A stretch of DNA of 64,000 nt from Xestospongia bergquistia. Taxonomy: Eukaryota > Porifera > Demospongiae > Haplosclerida > Petrosiidae. The number at the start of each line of letters is the position of its first letter. Position 1 is the stretch's first letter. The notes below the pieces were generated by a model. That model was not told the DNA's origin. It ran no database searches and worked only from the letters and a program-made list of their open reading frames with translations. A program made the position numbers and the translations under genes. The DNA lies in assembly GCA_963965975.1 (NCBI GenBank), contig OZ014419.1, forward strand, positions 6,776,150 to 6,840,149, in the 5' to 3' direction. Positions 1 through 33,088 of this stretch are shown one piece after another.

Positions 1-11067
<11,067 letters not shown>

Positions 11068-11121
11068 CTACATGTATATATTTGTATTTATCATCAATGA
11101 AGTACCTCATTTGTTGAATTC

Positions 11122-14100
11122 TTAATCATGTTTTTTCTCATCTTCCATCTTCTTGTCTTTACCATTTGGACTGTGTCTGTGTTTATGTGTTTTGTGACTT
11201 CGATGATGATGCTTCTTGTGTTTCTTTTTATCACTATGTTTGTGGCGATGAGTTCCTGCATCGGAAGTCTCCTTAGATCCCTTTCTCTTACGACTTCGTT
11301 TATCATCATGGCTGTCATCATCATCAGAGAGATGTCCATTGGACAGACTTCGGCGGTCAGAATCATCCTCAGAGGAGCTATCACTGCTATCACTTCTAGA
11401 TTCTCTCCTACGATGGTGATGACCACGTCGTTCAGGAGAACGTGACCTCCTCATTCGTCTCCGTTCAGGTGATCGACTTCTCTTTCTAGGACGGGGAGAA
11501 CGGTAACGGTAACCTCTTCGTCTTCTCTCTGGAGAACCAGAATGAGATCTTCTGTTTCTGCGTCGTCTTTCAACAGAACGAGACCTACTCCTTGAATATC
11601 TCATTGGACGACGGTACCTTCCTCTCTCTTGAGGACTTCTGGACCTCTCTTTCTTTCTATCAAGTCATTAAAGAAACTTAAAGGTTTATTTATTATATTT
11701 ATTACTAACTTTGATTCCTCTTCATAATCTTTCTCAGGCCAATTAAAGCTTCCATCAGGATTACGAAAAACATGAAGAAAGTTACAATGTTTCCCCTTTG
11801 GACATCTTCGTAGATCATTAAGACCTGCAAAGAGACAATTTAACATCAAATAGTTCATTATTACACATATCAAAATTGTCTCTTGTTATATCCAACTCAC
11901 CACAAATGGCTGTCTTCCACTTTTCAACTGGACAGAAGTGACAAGTCAACTGTTTTCCAGCATAGTAACGGCCATTGAACTGCTGTAAGGCTCTTGCACA
12001 CTCCTCTTCACTGAATGCATAAAATAAAGACAGGTTTAGGGACTGCTAAGTCTAAAAGAAATCTGTATGTGTGTAAATTTATTATAAGATACTAACGTGG
12101 AATATTGGACATATACGTTGCCACGGAGATGAGGCTCGTAATTACAAGAAACCTTTGATGAAGGGGGAGGAGACCAATAGATAATTGTTGTATTTATATT
12201 TTTGATTTACTTTGAATTGGACAATCTCTCCATGTTTTTTGAATTCAGGGAAGACATCTTCATAGAACTCTTTAAAATCTTGTAGCATATCATCTTCATC
12301 AAGCTAAGATCAAAATTACAAAAGACATTGGAACAAAATTATATAATGAAATCACTCTATAAAATTTAGAAGTGTCCTTAATATAGAGATAGCCTCAACA
12401 TAGAGAATACATTCAAGTGTATAGAATTAATACTAATACGTCAGAGATTGCTCTCACCTCTAATGCTACATCTTGGTCATGTTCATCTAATTGTAACTGT
12501 GTGAGTACAACATGACTATACATCCCTCGTATAATAAGAGTAGTACTAGAATCAGGAATAGGATGTGTACGAGAACACCCATCACCATAACGACATGCAC
12601 CCGTCTTGATGAAGAAGGGACAATTGATTTTGTCCTTATAAGGAAATAATAATTGATAGCTATAAATAGTATGACTACCTACTTTTTCAGTGCCATATTT
12701 CACTTTCTCTGGCTCTTTTGGCGGAGGTGGTTCTGATTTTTCATCATCCAATAATTTATTACTAATAGTTTTCATAATCTCAGTGACATCTATTGGAGCA
12801 ATAGGATTGTGCCATGGCTTGAAGGAACATGGAAGGAGATAAAAATATGAATTAAAGGAGGAACAATAGACACCCTAATTACATGTAAAAGTAAATGTAC
12901 ATGTCATATCTTACCACATGTGTATCCATTAAGTTGTCCTCTGCTGACATTTTCTCCAAAGATTGATCGATAGATGATAGTGCCTCCTCTAACAATGTCT
13001 AGATATGTATTATTAAGAGCATTGTAAAGTTAATTATTTCTACCTCTTTCTCACGACGAGCTTGCTCTCGTTTTTCCTCTGCTTCTTTTTCCTTTCGTTC
13101 TAGTGCTTCCCACTCTTCACGTATCAACCGCTAGTCATGTGATTATCACATGGTTAAAGACTTGTAGAAAATCTTTACCTCTCGTTCTTCTCTCTCCTTT
13201 AATTTCTGGTCTTCTTTTTCTTTTTGTTTAATAAACAATTCGTGATTAATTCGATCTCTCTCTAACCACGCCTCGTGCTGTAGTTGTCTGATAAAAAGTT
13301 AATAAACCATTAAAATAAACATTCTCTTTTACTCACTGTTCAGCTTCTTCTCTTTGCAACTTTTCTCTACAATAAATATATATTACTCAGTATATTAATC
13401 AGTATATTACTCAGTAAATTATTCAGTATATTACTCAGTATATTACTCATTATATTACTCATTATATATCTATTAGTATACTCATCCATCCATTAATGTA
13501 TTAACTATTGTCTATCCATTTAAACATCCATTTAACGTGTATGTATCCATAATGATGTACATATTTGATTTTTCAATCAATTTATATATAATTCATCCAT
13601 CCATCCATCCATGTGTTCATCCATCCATCCATCCATCCATTCATCCATCCATCCATCCATCCATGTGTTCATCCATCCATCCATCCATGTGTTCATCCAT
13701 CCATCCATTCATCCATCCATCCATGTGTTCATCCATCCATCCATCCATCCATTCATTCATCCATCCATCCATCCATCCATTCATTCATTCATCCATTTCT
13801 TTTTTACCTGTAATTTGGTGACTCGTACAACTCTAATATTACACATTAAAAATGTCACTGTATAATTTTATTAACTAACCTTGTTCTTCTTTCTTTCTCT
13901 CCTCAACTAATTGTCTCCGTACAATTATCTTCTTTTCTTTGTTAATGAGTACACGCCTTTGTTTATGACTGTTTCAAAAGATAAAAACAACAACATATTA
14001 ATTTGTTGCAGTCATAGCTCATTATAGCTGGTACATGTAAGTATATCATATACATTTAACATCATATTGCGCTTTTTACTTTAAATATTGCTCATTTAAC

Positions 14101-14153
14101 AAGTCTAGTAACCTTAATTTCCTCCACTCAATGACTGGAATCTCTAAAACCAT
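11122..14153 (-). CDS. ZRSR2: U2AF35-related splicing factor (CCCH-RRM-CCCH-RS)
   Basis: ATG at 14153 ([13 protein letters not shown]), then [13 protein letters not shown] and a long acidic/basic coiled coil ([29 protein letters not shown]). First zinc finger [20 protein letters not shown], then UHM-type RRM segments ([44 protein letters not shown]). [18 protein letters not shown] and the second finger [20 protein letters not shown] follow. A short intron (about 11645-11710) then joins to an Arg/Ser-rich tail ending KKHD. The order and spacing match ZRSR2, which recognises the 3' splice site of U12 introns and helps the second step of U2 splicing in the nucleus. At least ten exons with very short introns. 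The start pairs divergently with IWS1. Confidence 0.95.
13360..13480. repeat. AT-rich 14-bp type repeat (TATATTACTCAG)
   Basis: Imperfect tandem copies of AGTATATTACTC in a ZRSR2 intron. Confidence 0.75.
13588..13796. repeat. CATC tetranucleotide microsatellite
   Basis: (ATCC)n with regular GTGTTC and ATTC interruptions, inside a ZRSR2 intron. It produces three overlapping Ser-Ile-His-Pro open frames that are not genes. Confidence 0.95.
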
Positions 14154-14265
14154 CAGTAATTCCAAGGTCTCATGGCCGCCTTTAAAGGTCCCGATACTCA
14201 CATGTCCTTGAGGCGTGGTCTGGGGGTAGGACAAGGTGTGGTTTCGTTATTAAAACGTGTCTCCA
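14154..14265. promoter_or_regulatory. Divergent promoter ZRSR2 / IWS1
   Basis: Only 112 bp separate the two start codons. Contains CATGGCCGCC near the ZRSR2 side and GAGGCGTGG (CCACGCCTC on the other strand). Two RNA-processing genes share this interval. Confidence 0.6.
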
Positions 14266-16328
14266 ATGGATGAATCCCCTCTGTTTGAAAATGAAGGTAT
14301 TACTGAACAAAAAGAAGACGAGAAGGTTGCTATGACAATCAATGATGATGAAGAATCAGACAATAGTATGAGACATATCTTAGAGTCTACTAAATAGAAT
14401 GTACAAACTTTTCTAGATAATTCCAACACTGAAAAGGAACCAATCAGATCTCCAATCAGTGATGATGTAATACCACATGACAAACTCGTTGAAGACACAG
14501 AAGAAGGACCGATAACATCTGGCGAAATGGCATCTGATACTCTGCCCCCACAATCTCCAGCTACTTCAGAGAATCCTTTTCTAATTGATGAACAAGTAAT
14601 ATAGGCAATGATAACAAGGGGGCTTACCTCAAATAATAATGTATTATAACAGGGGCTTATCCTTAATATTAATGTACTATAGTGTGTATCCCAATGTTTT
14701 TAATAACTTTATAGAGTGACGAAGAAGGGACTACCCCTATTAATAAGAGATCCCGTTCAGTTGATAGCGAGGAGAGAGATGATGATCAAGAGACATCAGA
14801 GAAAAGACCAAGACTAGCCAGTAATGATAGTGAGGAAGAAGGTGGTGACCAAGATGAACTAGAAGCTGAACTTGCCGATCTTCAACCACAAGATGATGAA
14901 GTGATAATTGATAAGAATGTACCAGAAGGAAACAAGGAATCAAGTGATTCTGAGGTTGAAGACAAAAAGTGAGCGATAATTTGTCACATGACTATCGCAT
15001 GACTCAACTCTCACACAGAGATCCCGGTGTGTCAGATTTTGACTTAATGATGCAAAGAAGGAAAGAAGCGATGGCTCGTGCGAGAAGAAGAAGAAAAAGA
15101 GTAAGTCAACATAGAGCAGTTTATTTTACTTTGTTTTATTGTAGGACATTGATATCACAACCAATGATGACCATATTTTAGCAATGATAAAACAGATGAA
15201 GGAAGCAGCTGAAGTATTTTAATTGATATATTTTAAATCATAAACTGTTTTTTTGTTTTATAGGAAGACAGAGCTTTGAATTTACAGCAAAAAGCCGCTG
15301 TTAAAAAGATTCAAATGTTGCCAACAATTGTCAATCATTTGAAAAAGTATGTTCATAGATATATTAGTAAATATCAATAACCTTTATTTCCCCCCCACCA
15401 CCCTTGGCTTTCTCATTGTATTTCAGAGCAGACTTAATTACCACTTTTATAGAGTGTGGTATCTGTCCAGCTTTAGCAGACTGGTTAAAACCACTGCCGG
15501 ATCATTCTCTTCCTCACCTCAAAATCAGAGAAAGCATTCTAGATACACTAAAATCAGTAAGTCATTCCAACATGACCTCTCTTCTATTTTTCATTTAGTT
15601 TCCTCCACTGGATGGTCATTTATTGAAGACCAGTGGATTAGGTAAAGCTGTCATGTTAATTTATAGACATCCAAAAGAAATTAAAAGGAACAGAGAGAAA
15701 GCTGGAAAATTGATCAGTAAGTAAAATGCCTGCATTCTATAGTTACTGCATTATAATGACAAAACCATTGCTTCCTTTAGACATGTGGGCTCGACCTGTG
15801 TTTGGCTTAACATCAGATTTCAAAGCTCTCAGTAGAGATGAGAGAGAAGAACGTGACTGGGCCCACCTCTCACAAGCGGCAAGAAGAAGACTAAGGTACA
15901 ACAGAGTGATTAGTAATGCAGTTAACACACTGTGGTCTCTTTCACACACACACACAGCTCTGGTAGCGGTGAATCTTCACAGATAACTCAAGATGAAGCT
16001 GAGTGGGTTAAATAATTCAATATGACACTTTATTGTAACATACACAGACCTCAAAAACCTGGAGATAAAGGTTGGATTGGACGAGCTCGTGTGCCTATGC
16101 CATCTCATAAAGATTATGTTGTCAGACCTAAATGGAACATCCAACATGAGATTAATAAGGTATTGATTGAATCAAATTGACTTGATTGATTTGTAATGAT
16201 AGGGGTCTTCGAAAAAGGTACTCAACAGATATGAAAAACAGGTTCAAAGGAAGAGAGACAAGTCAGCACTTAAAAAGAATACTCATGCTATTGCTATCAG
16301 TATTGAAGGCAGAAAAATGCCCCTTTAA
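14266..16328 (+). CDS. IWS1: IWS1 homologue, transcription elongation factor
   Basis: [10 protein letters not shown] opens an acidic, disordered N-terminal half rich in Asp, Glu and Ser. Splicing out about 50 bp (14364-14416) bypasses an in-frame stop. The conserved core follows: [95 protein letters not shown] and [17 protein letters not shown]. These are the TFIIS N-terminal (LW) domain and the C-terminal IWS1 signature, in family order. IWS1 binds SPT6 and travels with RNA polymerase II, coupling elongation to mRNA export and H3K36 methylation. The last exon ends GRKMPL. About ten exons. It converges on ALG9 with 133 bp between stops. Confidence 0.95.
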
Positions 16329-16461
16329 CTAGTGATCATTAATGATAAAATGATTTTATTATTGGCAAACCTGTTTACTACAAAATATTAGACATACGCT
16401 CACTCAGTTATTATGTATAATGTATTTTCAATTTATTTCATCAGTGGGAATATCATGATTA

Positions 16462-16791
16462 TTAACTAGCTTGTTCTTCAGTTGGTTCTGGAATTTTGTA
16501 AGGGTCCTTTATAAAGTTAGCTTTCTTGTTTCTCAGTAGTACATATCTTATATAATATTGATCCCATTTTGAAATTGTTGGTATGTAGAAGGCACGAGAG
16601 AGTGAACTTAATTTATTGGAGTCGAGAAAAGGATAGGAGAGAATGAGGTCCCATTGGTCTCTGTTCTTTGAATATTGAGGTTCCATGGGTGACAATGAAG
16701 GTACATCCAAGTCAACCAGAAAATGACACTTGTTGACATCAAACTTTGAAGGAAAAATGAATATGCTATAATGCAGTAATCTCTCTGTCTG

Positions 16792-16835
<44 letters not shown>

Positions 16836-19743
16836 CTCACATATCTAGAAGGTTCTTCCTTGTTCATATCATTCATATGAGTAGGAATAATAGAAGTAGC
16901 ATTTGGATGAGAACTATATGGCTTTGGAAGTTGTCCTTTAAAATCTGACTGTATAAACTTCAAATGCCATCTACAACAACACACAGTAATAGTTACATGT
17001 ATGTATGTCATGTACATATACCTGGTACTTACCGAGCTCGTAATGGTAGTATTCTTTTATCAGGTAAAAAATAACTACTTCCAAATCTATACCACTCTTT
17101 ACCAACACAGACATTAATCTCTCTCATGTAGCCAGTAAAACTAAGTACTTGCTGAGAATTAATATCTCTGTATAGCTGTAAAGAACTATGGTAACCTAGA
17201 AACAATTGAACAATAGAACATCCAATAATAACACAAACTCTATATTAAGATATTCGTTTAGTGTATTATTTATAGTACAGGCTTACATTACTACCACAGT
17301 ATTTGTACAATGACAGTACAATATGATATTGATATTATCTATATTAAGATACTCGTTTAGTGTATTATTTATAGTACACGCCAATAAGATACATTACTAC
17401 CACAGTATTTGTACTTAAGAACAATGACAGTATAATATGATGATAATATGGTAACTTCTATACTGTACATAACTTCTATTATGAGACAGTTTTCAGATGA
17501 TGAATTATAGTAAACAATTTCATAGTCCAGTATTGTACATTCTTGAAAAAAAATAAAACTTACCATTATATAAAGCTAATGCACGAGAGATTCCCAATAA
17601 AGCATGAACAAGTCCAACTAACAAAGGAGTCCATTTTATAATGCAATGAAAAACGTTTCCAAATTTGACGAGACGTGAAACCTTTATAAACAATTCTTGT
17701 AATATTAACACTCCTATAGCTCCTGATAAACAGATCAATGGATAAATAGGGAAAAGAAACCTCTCCTCCTATAATTAAATAATAATATTAATAACTATTA
17801 TTATTATTAACAAAATGAATTGCTTATATGAGAGTATATAGTACAAAATTTTATTTCCTGATAATTTATTTTACTGCCTTTATCTCACTTTATGGGGTCT
17901 TGTAAAGAATATTGCTATCCATATGACCATTGGTGAAACAGCACGTCTCCATAGTGTACCTAGATACATATCATATGATAATTACTATATTGATTGACTT
18001 ACCACGACTTTTCTCACTCTCTGATCCAAATAACACCTACATACATTAACAAAATCTATTAATATTAATGTTAATAAATTAATTAATTACCTCGTATTCA
18101 ATCAGAATCCAACTCATTAAGGCAAATAAAAACACAATATTAAAGTTTAGAAAACTATTAGCAAAATAATATGTCCATGGCTCAGTACCATATAATTCAG
18201 GACCTCCTTTACCAAATACATTATATAATATAATATTTAATGATGAAAAAACAAATTTGCCATAGAAACGGGAATCAATGTATATTGTTGGAACCTAAAT
18301 GGATGGATGGATAGATGAATGGACGAATGGATATACTAATGGATCTTATGAAGATGGATGGTTTCAATGGAAACAACTTACAGCTGTAATTATGAATGGA
18401 TATACTAATGGATCTTATGAAGATGGATGGTTTCAATGGAAACAACTTACAGCTGTAATTATGAATGGATATACTAATGGATCTTATGAAGATGGATGGT
18501 TTCAATGGAAACAACTTACAGCTGTAATTATGAATGGATATACTAATGGATCTTATGAAGATGGATGGTTTCAATGGAAACAACTTACAGCTGTAATTAT
18601 GAATGGATATACTAATGGATCTTATGAAGATGGATGGTTTCAATGGAAACAACTTACAGCTGTAATTATGAATGGATATACTAATGGATCTTATGAAGAT
18701 GGATGGTTTCAATGGAAACAACTTACAGCTGTAATTATAAAACTTAGAAGACACCAAAACAGAAAAAATAAGACACGTCTTTGACAAAATATAATATCAA
18801 AAGCAATAGGTATTCTATAACAAGGGCATATCATGTGATAATCATGAGATTGTCATGTGACAGACCTACCCTAATGCAGCTGCAAATGGCCATCCAACAA
18901 TAGCACCTATAGCTGTAGCCAAAATTGATATCTGCAAAACTTAAAATAATTTAAAGTAACTAATAATGATTACCTCTTCTCGTCCATTAAACCATGCTGC
19001 CATGGCAACCAAACCACAATACATTGTGAAGGAAGACGGCAAAAATGCTGATGAAGCTATAAACATTCCATTACTTGGAACTAAAAATATCAATGTCAAA
19101 AATGCAACTTTACATCCAAACATTTTCTTTATTGCACTAAAATAAGAAACATTTATTTTACTATAATATACAGACTTATACAGGTTAATATACCAAATTT
19201 GACATTCTAATATACAGAATTGTACATGCTAATATACAGAGTTGTACATTCTAATATACAGAGTTGTACATGCTAACCTGTAAAAGTATGTTTCACAAAT
19301 TGTGCATACAATGACTAATGAGACTCTTAAAGCATAAAACTGAACTATCTAAGGTAGGAAATAACATATCAATGTGATCATGTGATCATCACATGACCTT
19401 ATTTATTGTCCCAAACAAGATTAATGGTAACACGTTTAAAAGGATATATGCATACGATCGAATAGCATAAGCTGGTGAATATTCCCATGTTTGAAATCCT
19501 GTACCGTGCATCAAAAAATGAGCCTAGCAGCACATGAAATATTCAAAATTATAATGGATAATCATATCAAAAATAATAACTCACTGGTTCCCAGTAGTTG
19601 TATGTTTCATCGCAATCATTAATATTGTTGTAAAAAGAACTTATGAGCCTAAAAATAAACAAAATATGAAATGCAAAGAAAGTTGAGGGCGCCCAGCCTG
19701 AGCTAAGATTGGAAGAAGCGGCTAAAGACAGGAAAGTTTCCAT
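16462..19743 (-). CDS. ALG9: Alpha-1,2-mannosyltransferase of N-glycan assembly
   Basis: Begins METFLSLAAS at 19743. Exon 1 reads through WAPSTFFAFHILFIFRL into NDCDETYNYWEP, the catalytic-loop acidic motif of the GT22 family. Next are GTGFQTWEYSPAYAIRSYAY, SSAFLPSSFTMYCGLVAMAA and several hydrophobic ER-membrane helices. GPELYGTEPWTYYFANSFLN and INVCVGKEWYRFGSSYFLP follow, then WHLKFIQSDFKGQLPKPY and the end at EPTEEQAS. All are in human ALG9 order. The enzyme adds the seventh and ninth mannoses to the dolichol-linked precursor in the ER lumen. About ten exons. One intron carries a 69-bp array made from its own 5' splice site (18326-18739). The family call is firm; exact exon ends are hand-built. 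Confidence 0.94.
16785..16835. repeat. CT/GA microsatellite in ALG9 intron
   Basis: CT repeats on the plus strand, so GA in the transcript. The tract follows the donor GTGAGG of the exon ending EEPSRY, so here it cannot act as a pyrimidine tract. Confidence 0.85.
17230..17450. repeat. Tandem duplication of about 105 bp in ALG9 intron
   Basis: TCTATATTAAGATA, CGTTTAGTGTATTATTTATA and ACTACCACAGTATTTGTAC occur twice in the same order (about 17240-17335 and 17338-17445), with small indels. Confidence 0.8.
18326..18739 (-). repeat. 69-bp tandem array containing an exon end and its 5' splice site
   Basis: Six nearly identical 69-bp units. In the ALG9 direction each contains ATAATTACAGCT then GTAAGT. 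The unit nearest the real exon (boundary at 18727) is the authentic FIITA exon end and donor; the other five are copies downstream in the intron. Because 69 is divisible by three, both strands show long repeated open frames that are not genes. Confidence 0.93.
19185..19275. repeat. Short tandem repeat of about 26 bp in ALG9 intron
   Basis: Four imperfect copies of CTAATATACAGAGTTGTACA. Confidence 0.75.
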
Positions 19744-20964
19744 AGGAATGTTCCAATAGGAATAGGTCTATGACAACTTTGATCAATCAATGGGTGGAGT
19801 AAAAGTAACTACCACGTGTATTAAAAATTCAGCCATTGGCGACTATTATGATCATTTCTCTATTTGAATGACTTTATTTTAATGTAACTCGAGCAATTCC
19901 ATGCAGTAGTTGGTGGAATGTCCATCATGTCCTACAAAGTAGAAGGTGAACTATTGATGTGTTAATTCTTGGTATATGTGTTTTGTAGTATATATATATT
20001 TAATATACTTACAGTGAAACCATCTACAAAGTCTCCATGTTTCTATGTGTTGCAGATAGTTGAAGATTTAGTACTTACTTTAGTTTTGTGTTAATGATAT
20101 TAATTCAGTATAATACCACCTTACCTATACTTGTTATAATACTTCCCATGCTTCTTTTGTCATGTAATCCTGTATGTTAGTTATATTGAAGTCAATTATT
20201 TCATCTGGTAGGTTGTTCAATTCCTTTTCAATTTGTACCAGTGTTTCCTGTCTTAATGGTACAGTGTTATGATACTTATTATTAATGGTCATCTGTAATC
20301 ACAATGGCTATTTCATAAATTTCTGATGGAAACATTCCTGTCTTTAGTCATATGTCATCATAAGTCTCCCAATATCTCTAACTTCTATAATTTGTAGTTC
20401 TATTTTTATTAGTTATTGTTGTTCTCTATTTAGTAGCAGTTTGTCTGAGACCATTTCTAATCTTAGCTAGCTCTTTATATATTATTCTCTAATCTTGTCT
20501 TTTATCGCAAGATCTTGAAGAGCAATCTTGTTTCTTGTCAGCATTTATAAAATCAACTTTCTAGTTTATCTAATAATTGTATTTAATTGATATAATATTT
20601 TATTTCTTTGCAGTTATTCATGAAATTGTTCTCCTTTGACTTTAATAATGGTAACAAGAACAGTATTAAGAAACAAGAGTAAGTAGAACCTCTTCCTTCT
20701 GTTGCTGATGAAGATGCAACAACAAATGAAGCATTTATAGAGGAACAATCAGCAAAACTTGAACAATTAGCAGAGTACCCTCTAGACCCAGAAGGAAGGG
20801 TTTGGAAAAGAAAATGTCATCGTTAGGTTCAAATGTCCATGACATTGAGAAAGTCAATAAAATGGATCACATTATCAGCATCAGTTAATAAAGAAGTTAT
20901 AGTGACCATGGTCCAAGATGGCATGTAATGAATCACTTAAAATTTATGAAGTTAATGACATAAT

Positions 20965-21200
20965 CCTCATTAAGTAGAGAAATAAATTGTTCTTAAAAAT
21001 TTTGCTAAAATGCATAAAAAGATGTATTAATTTATATATACATGTACTATTAAAACAAGGGAGATTATTTTTTAAAATTACTACAACATTTAAGAGCAGT
21101 AATATTAATGTCACTTAACATGGACCGATATAGCTAAATCTAGAAAAAAATTCAAGTGACTTGATAAGTTAAACCAATTTTCAATTATTTTAAAAAGACC
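20965..21200. repeat. Dispersed AT-rich repeat, copy 1
   Basis: Contains GAGCAGTAATATTAATGTCACTTAACATGGACC and flanks similar to 25965-26180: AAGTAGAG before, and AATTCAAGTGA then CCAATTTTCA after. No coding capacity; probably a MITE-like relic. Confidence 0.7.
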
Positions 21201-21404
21201 ATTGACTTAGTCCATTATTCCAATTAAAATGGTAAAAAAGAAAATGACTTGAATTTTTAAAAAGTTAGTTATCCCTTTCAGTAGCAAAATATAACCAATT
21301 ATTTAACCTTTCATTGGCTATAATTCTTGACAGTGGTTGGCAATGAGGTAATAGTTGTTGGCAATCCACCCACGTGGTTGGTACTCTAATTAATACCCAC
21401 CACC

Positions 21405-21420
21405 ACTATGACGTCATAGT
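21405..21420. promoter_or_regulatory. CRE/ATF palindrome upstream of PSMD1
   Basis: Perfect 16-bp palindrome ACTATGACGTCATAGT centred on TGACGTCA, 55 bp before the PSMD1 ATG. The next bases read TACTCAGCATG, whose reverse, TGCTGAGTA, resembles a CNC/Maf antioxidant-response half site. Confidence 0.5.
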
Positions 21421-21475
21421 ACTCAGCATGTGGTGAGTTTTCTAGTAAAAGGAAGGGCTTGCTGTACTTTTCAAG

Positions 21476-32063
<10,588 letters not shown>

Positions 32064-33088
32064 ATTAAATTATACCATTGGAGTCATAGACACTTATATA
32101 GTTAGTATTTACTTATTATTATTATTGTTATTATAAATCACTGTTCTTTAAATTGAATTTTCATTTTTGCATTAGCTTATAGTAAATGTGTACTGTATGA
32201 CTACAGACAAGGAATAGTCAAATGATCAACTCTATGAATTAATAATAATATTATAATGAAGAAGGGTACACCTTATTACCCATAATTTGAATGAACTCTG
32301 GTTGGTTTGAGATTGGAGATTTGATTTTTAACAATAGCTCAGAGTTAAATTTTTATATCAATGGATTCCTCACATTCTTGTGGTCTTTGTATTAATATTC
32401 ACAAGTGGTCAGTGTTTTGTAAGTATTCTTTTTAATAAACCTCCAAAATGAAATGAGTTTGTGTAAAAACAATTATATATTATTATATCCTAATTGAATT
32501 AAGTTGATTAATAGCTACTATATTAATATTCTTTAATATGGTTTGATAAAACATTATTTTGATGTTGGTCCCAATATGGGTAAGACTAAATGTTTTTCAA
32601 TAACAATGACATAATTGAGTATTACATCATAATTACTCCCTCCCTCTCCTAAAAGTTTATTATTTTATTACTTGCTTTTTTAAAACTTCTCATACATCTG
32701 TCAACAATCTCTGTTTCTTGGCAACAGATGGGATATTCTATACGCACTATATTATATCTGTTTATTTAACGATTGAATGAACAATCATTGACTCAAATGT
32801 CATCTTTCATATATTACTCATACACGTCCCGGCATGTGGGTATAGTGATGTTCACAAACGCCCTAAGCAAAATTCACACATCATCACACACATACGTGTA
32901 TAGTATAATAAATATGCCATGTGATTGATGGTTTTAACTACCTCAAAATTTATGAGGCATGAAAAACACACTTATTGTAGATGGTTACTATAAATAGACC
33001 TCCTAGTCTTCAATCAACTGTAGTCAAAGCTGATCGACTTTTTATTTCTTCATTAACAACTTATCACTTAACATTGCTAAGTAATCAA
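32064..33088. other. Intergenic region PSMD1 - VWC gene
   Basis: About 1 kb, AT-rich, holding the PSMD1 3' flank and the upstream region of the VWC gene. No gene recognised. An in-frame upstream extension of the VWC reading frame to 32981 exists but is not needed. Confidence 0.6.

Larger units (their letters stand above)
19744..21475. other. Intergenic region ALG9 - PSMD1
   Basis: 1.7 kb between two divergent start codons, AT-rich, without an intact gene. It contains a short open stretch at about 20689-20829, a dispersed repeat at about 20965-21200 and the PSMD1 promoter at the right end. Nothing else was recognised. Confidence 0.6.

Noticed and set aside
11128-11445. Plus-strand open frame opposite the ZRSR2 RS tail
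   Set aside because: Antisense shadow of Arg/Ser codons; the minus-strand frame fits ZRSR2.
13537-13865. Three overlapping Ser-Ile-His-Pro open frames
   Set aside because: Translation of an ATCC microsatellite in a ZRSR2 intron.
14363-14400. In-frame stop in IWS1 exon 1 read as a pseudogene sign
   Set aside because: A GTATGAGA donor before it and a TTTTCTAG acceptor after it remove about 50 bp and keep the frame into the acidic region.
18275-18787. Long repeated open frames on both strands (161 and 170 aa)
   Set aside because: The 69-bp period is a multiple of three and lacks stops in some frames; it lies in an ALG9 intron and overlaps the real exon in another frame.
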